The notes under the pieces are model-generated. The model searched no databases. It saw nothing but the letters and a program-made list of their open reading frames with translations, and was not told the origin of the DNA. A DNA stretch of 24,031 nucleotides, from contig CAJTPO010000009.1 in NCBI GenBank assembly GCA_910578115.1, positions 96,755-120,785 on the forward strand. Reading direction: 5' to 3'. Origin of the DNA: an uncultured Lachnospiraceae bacterium (GTDB taxonomy: Bacteria; Bacillota; Clostridia; Lachnospirales; Lachnospiraceae). Below, in pieces: positions 15,303-23,081 of the stretch (positions within the stretch are counted from its first letter, which is position 1; every line of letters starts with the position of its first letter). The translations under genes were made by a program, and so were the position numbers.

Positions 15303-16168
15303 TCTGTCAACATGGCGTTGTACCATAATTCACCGTTCCAGCGCTCCGCCTCTAACTGCTCGGACACATCAACTGCAATGGGCAGCTTCTTTAATTTCCC
15401 CACTATCTCATCTGACAGGTAGTGGTAATGCACATCCAGTTTCTCCAGCTTTGCGCATCCCGGCAGCTTCTCCACAAGGAGCTGTCCGCCCTTATCCGTA
15501 AGCGTCCCGTTGGACAGATCCAGCGTGGTGATCTGCTGCATATATTTACTCTCAAGCACAACCTCTGTCAGCTCATCCTGAATCTCACTGTCCGTGATTC
15601 CCAGATAGGTAAGTCTGGGAAAATCAGACACGGAAAGCAGCTCCCTGACAGTTTCCGCATTCCCGTCAAAACCATAGTCCTCAATACCAATGTAAAGGAG
15701 CAGTTTCTGCAGATTCGGCAGTTTTGCTTTCGCAATCTCTTCTATAACATCCTTCCCCAGACCGCCGCAGATGATGGTCAAAGACTCCAGATTGTCATGT
15801 TCGATCACCCCTAAATGCAGATCCGTACTGCCTTTGATCGTCAATTCCTTCAACTGGGGCATGGCTTTCCACAGATTACTGTAATTGCCCTGCATGATCC
15901 ACGATACTTCACACACCTCATAGTCCATATCGCCAATGAAAAGCTTTGTAATGTGGCTGAACCTGTCGGCATTCGCAGCAATGCCGTCCAGAATCGCCTG
16001 ACAGGACTCTTCGTATTCGCCGCCCCATCCGCCAATAATCAGCTCCTCCAGCCCCGGAAACTCCGGATCGGCCAGAATCTCCTCCAGCATGGTCTCTGCC
16101 TTCTTCCCGTTCTCATAGTCCTCATAATCATAAGAATACGTCTTACTCTTTCCCGTTTGGTCTGCCAT
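15299..16168 (-). CDS. STM4015-family leucine-rich-repeat-like protein
   Basis: A 289-residue cytoplasmic protein with irregular leucine-rich repeats: LEELIIGG (40-47), LKELTIKG (106-113), LESLTIICGG (127-136), LQKLLLYIG (153-161), LTYLGITDS (186-194), ITTLDLSNGTLTDKG (213-227) and LEKLDVHYHYLSDE (241-254). This is a protein-binding solenoid, with no enzyme motif seen. After the repeats a short tail ends in RWNGELWYNAMLTE. ATG 16168 is chosen because AAGGAGG lies 5 nt upstream; the longest frame starts at a TTG 6 codons earlier without a suitable site. It is the first gene of the cluster, with a promoter at 16246-16274, and its stop overlaps the STM4014 start. The role in the pathway is unknown; it could be a scaffold or a protein substrate. 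Confidence 0.88.
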   Translation of the reverse strand: MADQTGKSKTYSYDYEDYENGKKAETMLEEILADPEFPGLEELIIGGWGGEYEESCQAILDGIAANADRFSHITKLFIGDMDYEVCEVSWIMQGNYSNLWKAMPQLKELTIKGSTDLHLGVIEHDNLESLTIICGGLGKDVIEEIAKAKLPNLQKLLLYIGIEDYGFDGNAETVRELLSVSDFPRLTYLGITDSEIQDELTEVVLESKYMQQITTLDLSNGTLTDKGGQLLVEKLPGCAKLEKLDVHYHYLSDEIVGKLKKLPIAVDVSEQLEAERWNGELWYNAMLTE

Positions 16169-16173
16169 AACGT

Positions 16174-16180
16174 CCTCCTT
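16174..16180 (-). promoter_or_regulatory. Ribosome-binding site deciding the STM4015 start
   Basis: AAGGAGG on the minus strand, 5 nt before ATG 16168. It outweighs the upstream TTG at 16186. Confidence 0.8.
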
Positions 16181-16245
16181 CTCCAACTTTCCGATCCGTT
16201 CCCGGACGGCCCATTACCTTCTTTGCCTGCCGCCCCTTTTTCCAT

Positions 16246-16274
16246 ATTGTAGCATACCTGCCTGACAACGTAAA
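16246..16274 (-). promoter_or_regulatory. Promoter of STM4015-STM4014
   Basis: On the minus strand TTTACG (16269-16274), 17 nt, TACAAT (16246-16251), with TGC before the -10 (extended -10). The 5' leader would be about 70 nt. It is divergent from the SNF2 promoter at 16310-16338, and the two -35 elements are about 36 nt apart. Confidence 0.6.
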
Positions 16275-16309
16275 TGGAATCATAAATGCAACAGTTCAGC
16301 TGTGAAATC

Positions 16310-16338
16310 TTGTCAACACCCTGCCCGCATGGTAAGAT
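16310..16338 (+). promoter_or_regulatory. Promoter of the SNF2-family gene
   Basis: TTGTCA (16310-16315), 17 nt, TAAGAT (16333-16338): a close sigma-A match about 112 nt upstream of the GTG start. Confidence 0.6.
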
Positions 16339-16437
16339 GGACAGACAGAACCAATCGGCGGCCATCACGATAAGGCGCCATTGACAAGCAGGACTGCGCA
16401 CCTGCTTCGCCGTCCATGAATGCGCCAGGAAAGAAAA

Positions 16438-16442
16438 GAGGA
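16438..16442 (+). promoter_or_regulatory. Ribosome-binding site deciding the SNF2 start
   Basis: GAGGA, 7 nt before GTG 16450. The upstream in-frame ATG at 16420 has no such site. Confidence 0.7.
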
Positions 16443-16449
16443 TTCTACC

Positions 16450-19400
16450 GTGCTAGATAAGCAGCTCATCAAAGAGATCACCGGCCCCACTATTTACAAC
16501 AGAGGATTAGAACTGTTTCGGCAGAATAAAGTCCTGTCTTTCAAGTCCAGAACAGAGGAGGAGGAAGTCTACGTGAAAGCCGTTGTACAGGGCAGCGGCC
16601 GGAAAAAATATAAAGTAGAACTTACCTACAATTCCTTCTACGAGGACATAGCCGACTGCTACTGCGACTGTCCCGCATTCTATAGCTACGACGGCCTCTG
16701 CAAACACTGCGCCGCCGTGCTTTTCGCATGCGAAGACCGTCTGCAAGAGCAGCACTCGATCTTCGACTACATAGCGGAACCCGGACACAGCGACCGGCCG
16801 CGCAGACTCGCTGATTATCTTGGCTATGAGAACGGTCGATTCCTTCCCAGATCCCACTCCCGGGAGACAACCCCCGCCATCAGGGAATTGCTGCGCCGCC
16901 AGAGGATCAAGTCCACCGCCTCCTTAATGCAGGGAGTGCCTTATGAGCAGGTGGCCCTGGAACCTGTTTTCAAGTGCGTTGCTGACAATGCCTCGGTGGA
17001 ATTTAAGATCGGGATCGGCACGAAATATGTATTAAAAGACGTTTTCGAGTTTGCGCAGCGTATGACGGACAACACAGAATATTCCTACGGCAAGAAATTA
17101 AGCTTTCTCCATACAATGACCGCTTTTGAACCGCTTTCGCAAAAGCTGGTAAAATTTATCCTCTCCTGGGTGCAGGAAAACAAGGACCACTATCTGGAAT
17201 ACAATTACTATTCCTACATGACATCCTACGCGAAACTGCGCCGGATCCCTCTTGGCAGCGCAGAATTTGAAGAGCTTCTGGCCCTTTTACATGACTGTGC
17301 CGTCACCATCGACATCAACGGTTCCGGCGAAAGGCTCTGGCGGCAGACAGATCACAAACCAGACCGCCGGCTCCGCATCCTGGGTAAAAAAGACGGCATT
17401 GAGGTAGAACTGGAACCCTCCCTGGAATTTCATGCCGCACACATTATCTTTACTTTCCGGGATGGCCTGATCTATCGGCAGAGCAAAGACGAGCTGATGC
17501 CGGTACAGGACTTTATGTCCTGCCTGCCGGAACTGCCGGGAACCTCCTTCTTTGTCGACAAGAACGATATTCCGACGTTCTGCCGGGAGCTGCTGCCGCT
17601 GTTGGAGAATCATTACCACTGTGAAAAGGTTGATTTCGACGAAGCCGCTTACGGCGTGGAGCCTGTCTCCTTTGAAATATATCTTGACGCACCGCAGAAA
17701 AACTTCATCACCTGCAAGGTCTATGCCATTTATGGCACCAAAAAGTACATGGTCTATAAGAAAGATGAGGAGCGCGCAGGCCGTGATGCGGTCCGGGAGA
17801 TACAGGTCGGAAACACGGTAGCCTCCTACTGTAATGCCTATGACGAAAAGGAATGCGCCATGGTCATTGCCGACGATGAGGAAAAGATCTATGAACTGCT
17901 CACCCTGGGCATCCCCCGTTTCCAGACGCTGGGAGACGTGTATGTCTCCGACGCCTTAAAGAAGATTCGTGTCATCAACAGCGGCAAAATGGAAATCGGG
18001 ATATCCCTGTCGGAAAATCTGTTGGAGCTGACCCTGAATGCCGACCAGCTGTCCCGGAAGGAATTGATCGAAATTCTGTCAAAGTATGACAGAAAGAAGA
18101 AATATTTCCGCCTGAAAAACGGCAGTTTCATCCGCACGGAGGACGAAGGACTGCAGGAGTTGCTGGAGATCAAGGAGGAACTGAACCTCACTGACGCACA
18201 ACTAAAGAAGGAAACTCTCACCCTGCCCAAATACAGAGCGCTCTATCTGGACAGCGAACTGGTGGAAAAACAGAACCTGATGACTACAGAAAATCAGGCT
18301 TTCCGGGAACTGATCCGAAATATGAAGACCGTAGAGGAAAACACTTTTGAGGCTCCTGCAAGTCTGGAATCCATCATGCGCCCCTATCAGCTTACCGGCT
18401 TTCTCTGGCTGAAAACATTGTACTGCAACGGCTTCGGCGGCATACTGGCAGATGATATGGGACTTGGCAAGACGCTGCAGACTATCGCCTTTCTGCTGTC
18501 GGAATATCTGGAAGCGCAGGCGTCGGACAACAGACGCGCTCTGATCGTTACCCCGGCCTCCCTGGTCTTTAACTGGAAAAACGAGTTTTCCCTTTTTGCT
18601 CCCGGTCTGCCTGTGCGCATGGTAACCGGATCTGCCGCCGAACGCCGGCAGATCATCCGCAATGCGCAGAGCCGTGATATCCTGATCACCTCCTACGAAC
18701 TGTTAAAAAGGGATCTGGAAGCTTACGAGGGCGTAACCTTCTTCTGCCAGATCATAGACGAAGCACAGTATATCAAGAACCACAACACACAGGCTGCAAA
18801 GGCAGTTAAAGACATCGAATCCGGCTGCCGCTTTGCTCTCACCGGAACACCGATCGAGAACAGACTGAGCGAGCTTTGGAGCATTTTCGACTACCTGATG
18901 CCGGGCTTCTTATATGGCTACCAGCGTTTCCGGACAGAGATCGAGATTCCCGTCGTGCAGAGTCAGGACGAAACCGCCATGGAAAGACTGCAGAAAATGG
19001 TCCGCCCTTTTATCCTGCGGCGGCTGAAAAAGGACGTTCTCACCGACCTGCCGGATAAGCTGGAAAAATGCATGTTTGCTAACATGGAAGGCGAACAGCA
19101 AAAGCTCTACCACGCCCATGTACAGCGAATCCGCATGATGCTTGACAGGCAGTCGGATGAGGAATTCAGAACCGGCAAGATACAGATTCTCTCAGAGCTT
19201 ACCAAACTGCGTCAGCTCTGCTGCGATCCCGGGCTGATTTATGACAACTATGAAAGCCCCTCCGCCAAATCCTCCCTCTGCGTGGATCTGATCAAAAACG
19301 CGGTGGCCGGCGGACACAAAGTACTTCTGTTCTCGCAGTTCACCTCCATGCTGGAGAATCTGCAACGAAAACTGGAAGAAGAAGAAATCTCCTATTATGT

Positions 19401-19773
19401 GCTCACAGGCTCCACACCCAAAGAACAACGTCTTGCGCTGGTAGAAGATTTCAACAATGATGCTACCAATGTATTTTGTATCTCGCTGAAAGCAGGCGGA
19501 ACCGGATTGAATCTGACGGCCGCCGATATCGTCATCCATTTTGACCCCTGGTGGAATCTGGCAGTACAGAACCAGGCCACCGACAGGGCCCACCGGATCG
19601 GCCAGACCAATGTTGTAAATGTCTACAAGCTGATCATGAAGGATACCATCGAAGAGAATATCATGAAACTGCAGGAGCGAAAGAAAGAACTGGCGGAGCA
19701 GGTTCTCTCCGGAGAAGATCTTGGAAGCGGCAGCTTTACGAAAGAAGAACTGCTGGAGCTGCTGGCGGTATAA
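16450..19773 (+). CDS. SWIM zinc-finger / SNF2-family DNA-dependent ATPase
   Basis: A 1107-residue SNF2/Rad54-type ATPase. The N-terminus has a SWIM zinc finger (C72-x-C74 ... C84-x-H86), usually a DNA or protein contact. A long middle part (about 110-630) corresponds to the bacterial SNF2-associated region. The motor domain has motif I DDMGLGKT (668-675, K674), motif II DEAQ (770-773), LTGTPIEN (motif III) and motif VI in TDRAHRIGQ, with D1045 at its core. Both RecA-like lobes are complete. Such proteins move along double-stranded DNA and remodel protein-DNA complexes; in bacteria they are linked to transcription recycling, repair or defence, and here the role is not fixed by context. GTG 16450 is chosen over ATG 16420 for its ribosome site. 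It is divergent from STM4015 and convergent with the GH18 gene. Confidence 0.93.
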   Translation: MLDKQLIKEITGPTIYNRGLELFRQNKVLSFKSRTEEEEVYVKAVVQGSGRKKYKVELTYNSFYEDIADCYCDCPAFYSYDGLCKHCAAVLFACEDRLQEQHSIFDYIAEPGHSDRPRRLADYLGYENGRFLPRSHSRETTPAIRELLRRQRIKSTASLMQGVPYEQVALEPVFKCVADNASVEFKIGIGTKYVLKDVFEFAQRMTDNTEYSYGKKLSFLHTMTAFEPLSQKLVKFILSWVQENKDHYLEYNYYSYMTSYAKLRRIPLGSAEFEELLALLHDCAVTIDINGSGERLWRQTDHKPDRRLRILGKKDGIEVELEPSLEFHAAHIIFTFRDGLIYRQSKDELMPVQDFMSCLPELPGTSFFVDKNDIPTFCRELLPLLENHYHCEKVDFDEAAYGVEPVSFEIYLDAPQKNFITCKVYAIYGTKKYMVYKKDEERAGRDAVREIQVGNTVASYCNAYDEKECAMVIADDEEKIYELLTLGIPRFQTLGDVYVSDALKKIRVINSGKMEIGISLSENLLELTLNADQLSRKELIEILSKYDRKKKYFRLKNGSFIRTEDEGLQELLEIKEELNLTDAQLKKETLTLPKYRALYLDSELVEKQNLMTTENQAFRELIRNMKTVEENTFEAPASLESIMRPYQLTGFLWLKTLYCNGFGGILADDMGLGKTLQTIAFLLSEYLEAQASDNRRALIVTPASLVFNWKNEFSLFAPGLPVRMVTGSAAERRQIIRNAQSRDILITSYELLKRDLEAYEGVTFFCQIIDEAQYIKNHNTQAAKAVKDIESGCRFALTGTPIENRLSELWSIFDYLMPGFLYGYQRFRTEIEIPVVQSQDETAMERLQKMVRPFILRRLKKDVLTDLPDKLEKCMFANMEGEQQKLYHAHVQRIRMMLDRQSDEEFRTGKIQILSELTKLRQLCCDPGLIYDNYESPSAKSSLCVDLIKNAVAGGHKVLLFSQFTSMLENLQRKLEEEEISYYVLTGSTPKEQRLALVEDFNNDATNVFCISLKAGGTGLNLTAADIVIHFDPWWNLAVQNQATDRAHRIGQTNVVNVYKLIMKDTIEENIMKLQERKKELAEQVLSGEDLGSGSFTKEELLELLAV

Positions 19774-19797
19774 AGTACAACGCAGAGATCCCAAAGT

Positions 19798-19833
19798 AAG
19801 TTAAATGAATTGATAACTTCCCATAACAGGGAA
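19798..19833. other. Small inverted repeats between convergent genes
   Basis: AAGTTA (19798-19803) pairs with TAACTT (19814-19819), and TTCCC (19818-19822) pairs with GGGAA (19829-19833); the two overlap and are mutually exclusive. Neither is followed by a T-run, so I call no terminator with confidence for the SNF2 gene or the GH18 gene. Confidence 0.35.
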
Positions 19834-19876
19834 ATAATGAAAACGGAAAAATGCAATCTCTGATATCGCGTGCAGA

Positions 19877-21016
19877 TCACGGCTTCTGAATCTGAAACGT
19901 ATCCTGAAGCAGCAGCCAGTTCGGCCGAAAGAAGCGCATGATCTGCCAGTATCCCATTCCCCGCAGGCCGTACGCCGGCAGAAGAGAAAACTTTTCCCGA
20001 TAACTTCTGACATCCTCGAACCACACTTCATGCGTCTGCCCCTCCTTTTCATAGCGGAAAAAGGGCGACATGGCCACCTCATCGAACTGGATCGGTACGC
20101 CGGCCTCAATGGCAATCCGCACGGCTTCCTGATTGCTGACGGTGGTCGCCCGCGAAGAACCCTGGACGAAAGGCAGCGTCCAGTCATAGCCGTAATTCGG
20201 AATCCCCAGATCGATCCTGGACGGCTCGATGCGGGTGACTGCATACTCCACCACCTCCCGCACCTTGTTCACAGGAGCTACTGCCATGGGCGGACCATAG
20301 GTATACCCCCATTCATAAGTCATAAGCAGAACACTGTCGGCCGCCTCTCCCAACAGCCTGTAGTCCTTTCCCTCATAGAGAAGACCGGCCTGTGTATCCG
20401 AAGTCTTGGGAGCCAGGGCCACAGACACATGATATCCGTAAGGCGAGAGAAGGTTCCTGACATCCGCCACAAAATCGGCGAAAGGAAGCCGGTCCTCAGG
20501 ACGAATGTATTCAAAGTCGATATCCACTCCCTGAAAGTTTTTTTCCTGAACGGTGGTCAGCAGATTGGAAAGCAGGTTTTCTTTGGCTGCCGGATCGTTC
20601 ACCACGGCAGTGATCAAAGCGTTATTGAAATTTCCGTCCGGCCCGAGAGGCGTCAGCGTAAGAACCGGCCGCACGCCCGCCTGCAGCGCGGCGCTGATCA
20701 TAAAAGTATCGTCCGGTACCGGCATGATCAGTTCTCCCTCCGTGGTAAATCCGTAAGAAAAAACAGAAAGGGAAGAAAGATACGGAAGCGTCTCATCCAG
20801 AACGCTCTGTTGAATAAAAGGATAGGCATAGCCGTTCACCCAGGCCGGATAGGAAGGCACGGCAGTCTCTCCCGACGCCAGAAGCAGCGCCTGCCCTAAA
20901 GCCAGCGGATACGGATAGACAAGTTGATTATCATAAATAACAGAAGATACCGGAATTCCATGACTCTCGGCGATGGAATCCACAGTATCTCCCTGTTTTA
21001 CTACATATATTTCCAT
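19877..21016 (-). CDS. LysM-GH18 spore-type glycosidase (SleL/YaaH-like)
   Basis: A 379-residue protein. One LysM domain (1-47, VVKQGDTVDSIAESHGIP) for peptidoglycan binding is followed by a glycoside hydrolase 18 barrel (about 55-375). The catalytic motif DxDxE is intact: FQGVDIDFEY with D165, D167 and E169. LMTYEWGY and the C-terminal GMGYWQIMRF strands fit the YaaH/SleL group, N-acetylglucosaminidases that act on spore cortex during germination. There is no signal peptide, as is usual for spore-deposited members. Many relatives carry two LysM domains; only one is present here. The start has AGGA 11 nt upstream. It lies 42 nt after the small unknown gene and may be co-transcribed with it. 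This supports an endospore-forming host, though not proof of sporulation. Confidence 0.92.
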   Translation of the reverse strand: MEIYVVKQGDTVDSIAESHGIPVSSVIYDNQLVYPYPLALGQALLLASGETAVPSYPAWVNGYAYPFIQQSVLDETLPYLSSLSVFSYGFTTEGELIMPVPDDTFMISAALQAGVRPVLTLTPLGPDGNFNNALITAVVNDPAAKENLLSNLLTTVQEKNFQGVDIDFEYIRPEDRLPFADFVADVRNLLSPYGYHVSVALAPKTSDTQAGLLYEGKDYRLLGEAADSVLLMTYEWGYTYGPPMAVAPVNKVREVVEYAVTRIEPSRIDLGIPNYGYDWTLPFVQGSSRATTVSNQEAVRIAIEAGVPIQFDEVAMSPFFRYEKEGQTHEVWFEDVRSYREKFSLLPAYGLRGMGYWQIMRFFRPNWLLLQDTFQIQKP

Positions 21017-21058
21017 AGTCAGATCATTCCTGTAGGGTTTTCTATATTCTATGCTGAC

Positions 21059-21406
21059 TCAATTCCAACAGGTGCTTGAACTACTGACAATTTTTGCCTC
21101 TCCATTTTCCCTTTTTGAATAAATTCTGGTCGTACCCCACCACTGCGCACTCCTGTCTTCTTCCCTGATATCATAAGAACAGGATGCCGAAACCTCCAGC
21201 CGCGGATACCTTCTCACAAGCTCCTCAAATACACGGGTAATCTCCTTCTCCCCTACAGGCAATACTACGGTAAGGGTTGTTTCCGTGCACTTCCATTCAA
21301 ATTCTTCTGTCGGAAATTCCTGTGAGAAACAGGCCTTCACACCTTTAAGTACCGATGATGCATCTTTTTCATGGGTACAGATCATAATATCCATCGCTTC
21401 GTCCAT
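21059..21406 (-). CDS. Small unknown protein, possibly YubB/ferredoxin-fold-like
   Basis: A 115-residue cytoplasmic protein without a signal peptide or membrane segment. It starts MDEAMDIMICTHEKD, has an amphipathic helix (VFEELVRRYP), a strand (LEVSASCSY), and a WWG-containing segment before a charged, Ser-rich end. The pattern of a Pro-rich helix end, aromatic strand and WG faintly recalls the YubB/Api92 ferredoxin-like domain; I do not claim the family. ATG 21406 is chosen because AAGGGA (21416-21421) lies 9 nt upstream. The frame stays open for another 33 codons up to Met 21505, but that part is only the translation of the tandem repeats and is better seen as leader DNA. It is followed by the GH18 gene after 42 nt. 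Confidence 0.65.
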   Translation of the reverse strand: MDEAMDIMICTHEKDASSVLKGVKACFSQEFPTEEFEWKCTETTLTVVLPVGEKEITRVFEELVRRYPRLEVSASCSYDIREEDRSAQWWGTTRIYSKRENGEAKIVSSSSTCWN

Positions 21407-21412
21407 TTCAAA

Positions 21413-21529
21413 TTTTCCCTTCATCATTCTACTGCACGGAAGCGCGTCATGTTTTCCCTTCATCATTCTACTGCACGGAAGCGCGTCATGTTTTCCCTTC
21501 ATCATTCTACTGCACGGAAGCGCGTCATG
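21413..21529. repeat. Three exact 39-bp tandem repeats
   Basis: Units 21413-21451, 21452-21490 and 21491-21529 are identical. On the minus strand each unit carries AAGGG, then an ATG with an 8-codon frame (MTRFRAVE) whose stop overlaps an ATGATG. The period is 13 codons, so the frame of the following gene also stays open through the array (MMKGKHDALPCSR per unit). The array supplies the ribosome site for the gene at 21406. Exact identity points to recent expansion and probable copy-number variation. Confidence 0.95.
21416..21421 (-). promoter_or_regulatory. Ribosome-binding site inside the repeat, deciding the 21406 start
   Basis: AAGGGA, 9 nt before ATG 21406, lies within the first repeat unit (the one nearest the gene). 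Every unit has the same AAGGGA, so each may bind ribosomes. Confidence 0.6.
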
Positions 21530-21567
21530 TCTTCATGCAGCTCGTCTGTATGAATGCATGTGTGCAT

Positions 21568-21631
21568 ATGTTTCTAAACATCCACTTCTATTTATGGTGC
21601 CATGAAGATACGGGATATGAATGTTTAGAAA
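21568..21631. repeat. Inverted repeats at the 3' end of the asparaginase gene
   Basis: TTTCTAAACAT (21571-21581) and ATGTTTAGAAA (21621-21631) form a perfect 11-bp inverted repeat with a 39-nt spacer; the right arm overlaps the asparaginase stop. The left arm is itself part of a palindrome, ATGTTT-CT-AAACAT (21568-21581), and ATGCA-TGTG-TGCAT lies just beside it. No T-run follows, so the role (operator, RNA structure or repeat remnant) is open. Confidence 0.5.
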
Positions 21632-22626
21632 GCAGACAGAATATCACAGGCAATCGGTGCATAGAAAAGTCTGGCGACCTCCTCCCGCTCAGTGGTCTGA
21701 CACAGGATCCACATCAACTTTGCTACCACCGCCTCGGTTGTCATGTCGTAAGCTTCCAGGATCGGCAGATTCCGCTTAATACTGCTGCCCACATGATAAA
21801 CAGACAGATCACTGCCCTCGTTTTCTACCTGCGTTGTCAGCACTACCGTCTTCCCCACATCCAGCCCTTGTTTTATCGTCTCATAAAAACTTCCTGTTTC
21901 ATAAACCGGCAGTCCGCCTACGCCAAAGCTCTCAATGATCACTGCACTGCTGCGCTCCAGAAGGTACTCCAGAACCCCGCACGCAATCCCTGGTACCAGC
22001 TTCAGCAAAGACACTCTGGCATCCAGATTTCCATAGAATCTGACCGGCATGCCGCTCTCCGTCCTTATATATTGAATCAGCCGGCCATCCTGCACCATCC
22101 CTACGATCGGATAATTAATGCTGGAAAAAGCTTCAAAGCTTTTGCTGCGCGTCTTCCTGGCCCTGGTCCCCATGATTATCTTACCATTGAAAACCAGCAG
22201 CACACCTGACATCCCGGATGCTGCCACCGTAAATGCATCTCTTAGATTCTGCTTGCTGTCCGTAGTCTCATATCCAATCGGCTTCTGCGCTCCCGTAAGC
22301 ACAATCGGTTTCAAACTGTTCTGAATCAGATAACTGAGACCTGCCGCGGTATAGGCCATTGTATCCGTTCCATGACTTATCACGAAGCCGTCATATTTCG
22401 TATAACATTCCTGTATCGTTCCTGCAATACGCAGCCAGTGCTCCGGACGGATATTCGTGCTGTCCAGACTGAAAAGCTGTACGCAGTCTATCTCACAAAT
22501 GCCGGAAATATCCGGGACATATCGCAATAACTGCCTGCTCGTCAATTCCGGCTCCAGTCCATTATCTCCCATTTCCGAAGCGATCGTACCGCCGGTACCG
22601 ATCAGAAGTATCCGTTTTTTCTCCAT
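21625..22626 (-). CDS. ansA: L-asparaginase, type I
   Basis: A 333-residue cytoplasmic enzyme that hydrolyses L-asparagine to aspartate and ammonia. Family motifs are intact: TGGTIAS (11-17) with the nucleophile T14, D55/S56 for substrate binding, SHGTDTM (84-90) with T87/D88, and K115 in LTGAQKPI. The length and lack of a signal peptide fit type I (AnsA-like) rather than the periplasmic type II enzyme. AGGAAGGA lies upstream with a wide spacing of about 14 nt to the ATG. No ansB/aspartase partner follows; the next gene downstream is the small unknown protein after 218 nt of repeat-rich DNA. The enzyme class is secure; whether it prefers asparagine over related amides cannot be read from the sequence. 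Confidence 0.93.
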   Translation of the reverse strand: MEKKRILLIGTGGTIASEMGDNGLEPELTSRQLLRYVPDISGICEIDCVQLFSLDSTNIRPEHWLRIAGTIQECYTKYDGFVISHGTDTMAYTAAGLSYLIQNSLKPIVLTGAQKPIGYETTDSKQNLRDAFTVAASGMSGVLLVFNGKIIMGTRARKTRSKSFEAFSSINYPIVGMVQDGRLIQYIRTESGMPVRFYGNLDARVSLLKLVPGIACGVLEYLLERSSAVIIESFGVGGLPVYETGSFYETIKQGLDVGKTVVLTTQVENEGSDLSVYHVGSSIKRNLPILEAYDMTTEAVVAKLMWILCQTTEREEVARLFYAPIACDILSAF

Positions 22627-22649
22627 TTTACAATTAATATTCCTTCCTC

Positions 22650-23000
22650 TTACAATACGTCATCGTCGTCAACGTACTGATAAACGTCGCCGCAATTGCC
22701 AGAGTAATAATCTCCCGCCGGGTTCACACTGCCATATTGCTGCCTGTAAGCAATCATATTTTTCTCCATTTCTGCGCTGCTTTTTGCGCATATCGAGCTT
22801 GTGGCAAGCAACGTGCAGACACAAATCTCGCGATTGAGAATTTTAATTTTCAATCTTCTCATATCAATATCAATCTTACCTGGATCAAACGCGCGTATCT
22901 CTGGCAATGGTAAAAGCGCATTTTCCAATGCCTGCCCTAAGAATACCGCAGGAATATCCTGTTTTGAAAGTGATATCTCAACCTTTTCACCCGTTTCCAC
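22650..23000 (-). pseudogene. Decayed GHKL-type sensor histidine kinase fragment
   Basis: A 116-codon frame whose first half resembles the start of a GHKL ATPase domain as in AgrC/VirS-like kinases: DIPAVFLGQALENALLPLPE (N-box-like, E26/N27) followed by IDIDMRRLKIKILN. The rest of the ATPase domain (the DxGxG and GxGL loops) is missing and the upstream sensor and dimerisation parts are absent. A second frame just upstream (IKNRLTAGNARHKHGK) may be the preceding stretch, shifted. The whole 22627-23081 gap between the asparaginase gene and DUF624 holds no other candidate. It is most likely a relic; a short expressed protein cannot be excluded because the frame ends with an unusual acidic tail (QYVDDDDVL). 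Confidence 0.45.
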
Positions 23001-23081
23001 AGCAGAGACTCACATCGCTTTCCATGTTTGTGCCGGGCGTTGCCTGCGGTAAGTCTGTTCTTAATAATAAAACGGCATCCC

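Noticed and set aside
21406..21505. N-terminal extension of the small protein through the tandem repeats
   Set aside because: The extension is pure repeat translation; the internal ATG has AAGGGA at ideal spacing, so the longer start is less likely.
21413..21529. CRISPR array
   Set aside because: The 39-bp units are directly contiguous with no spacers, and no cas gene is present.
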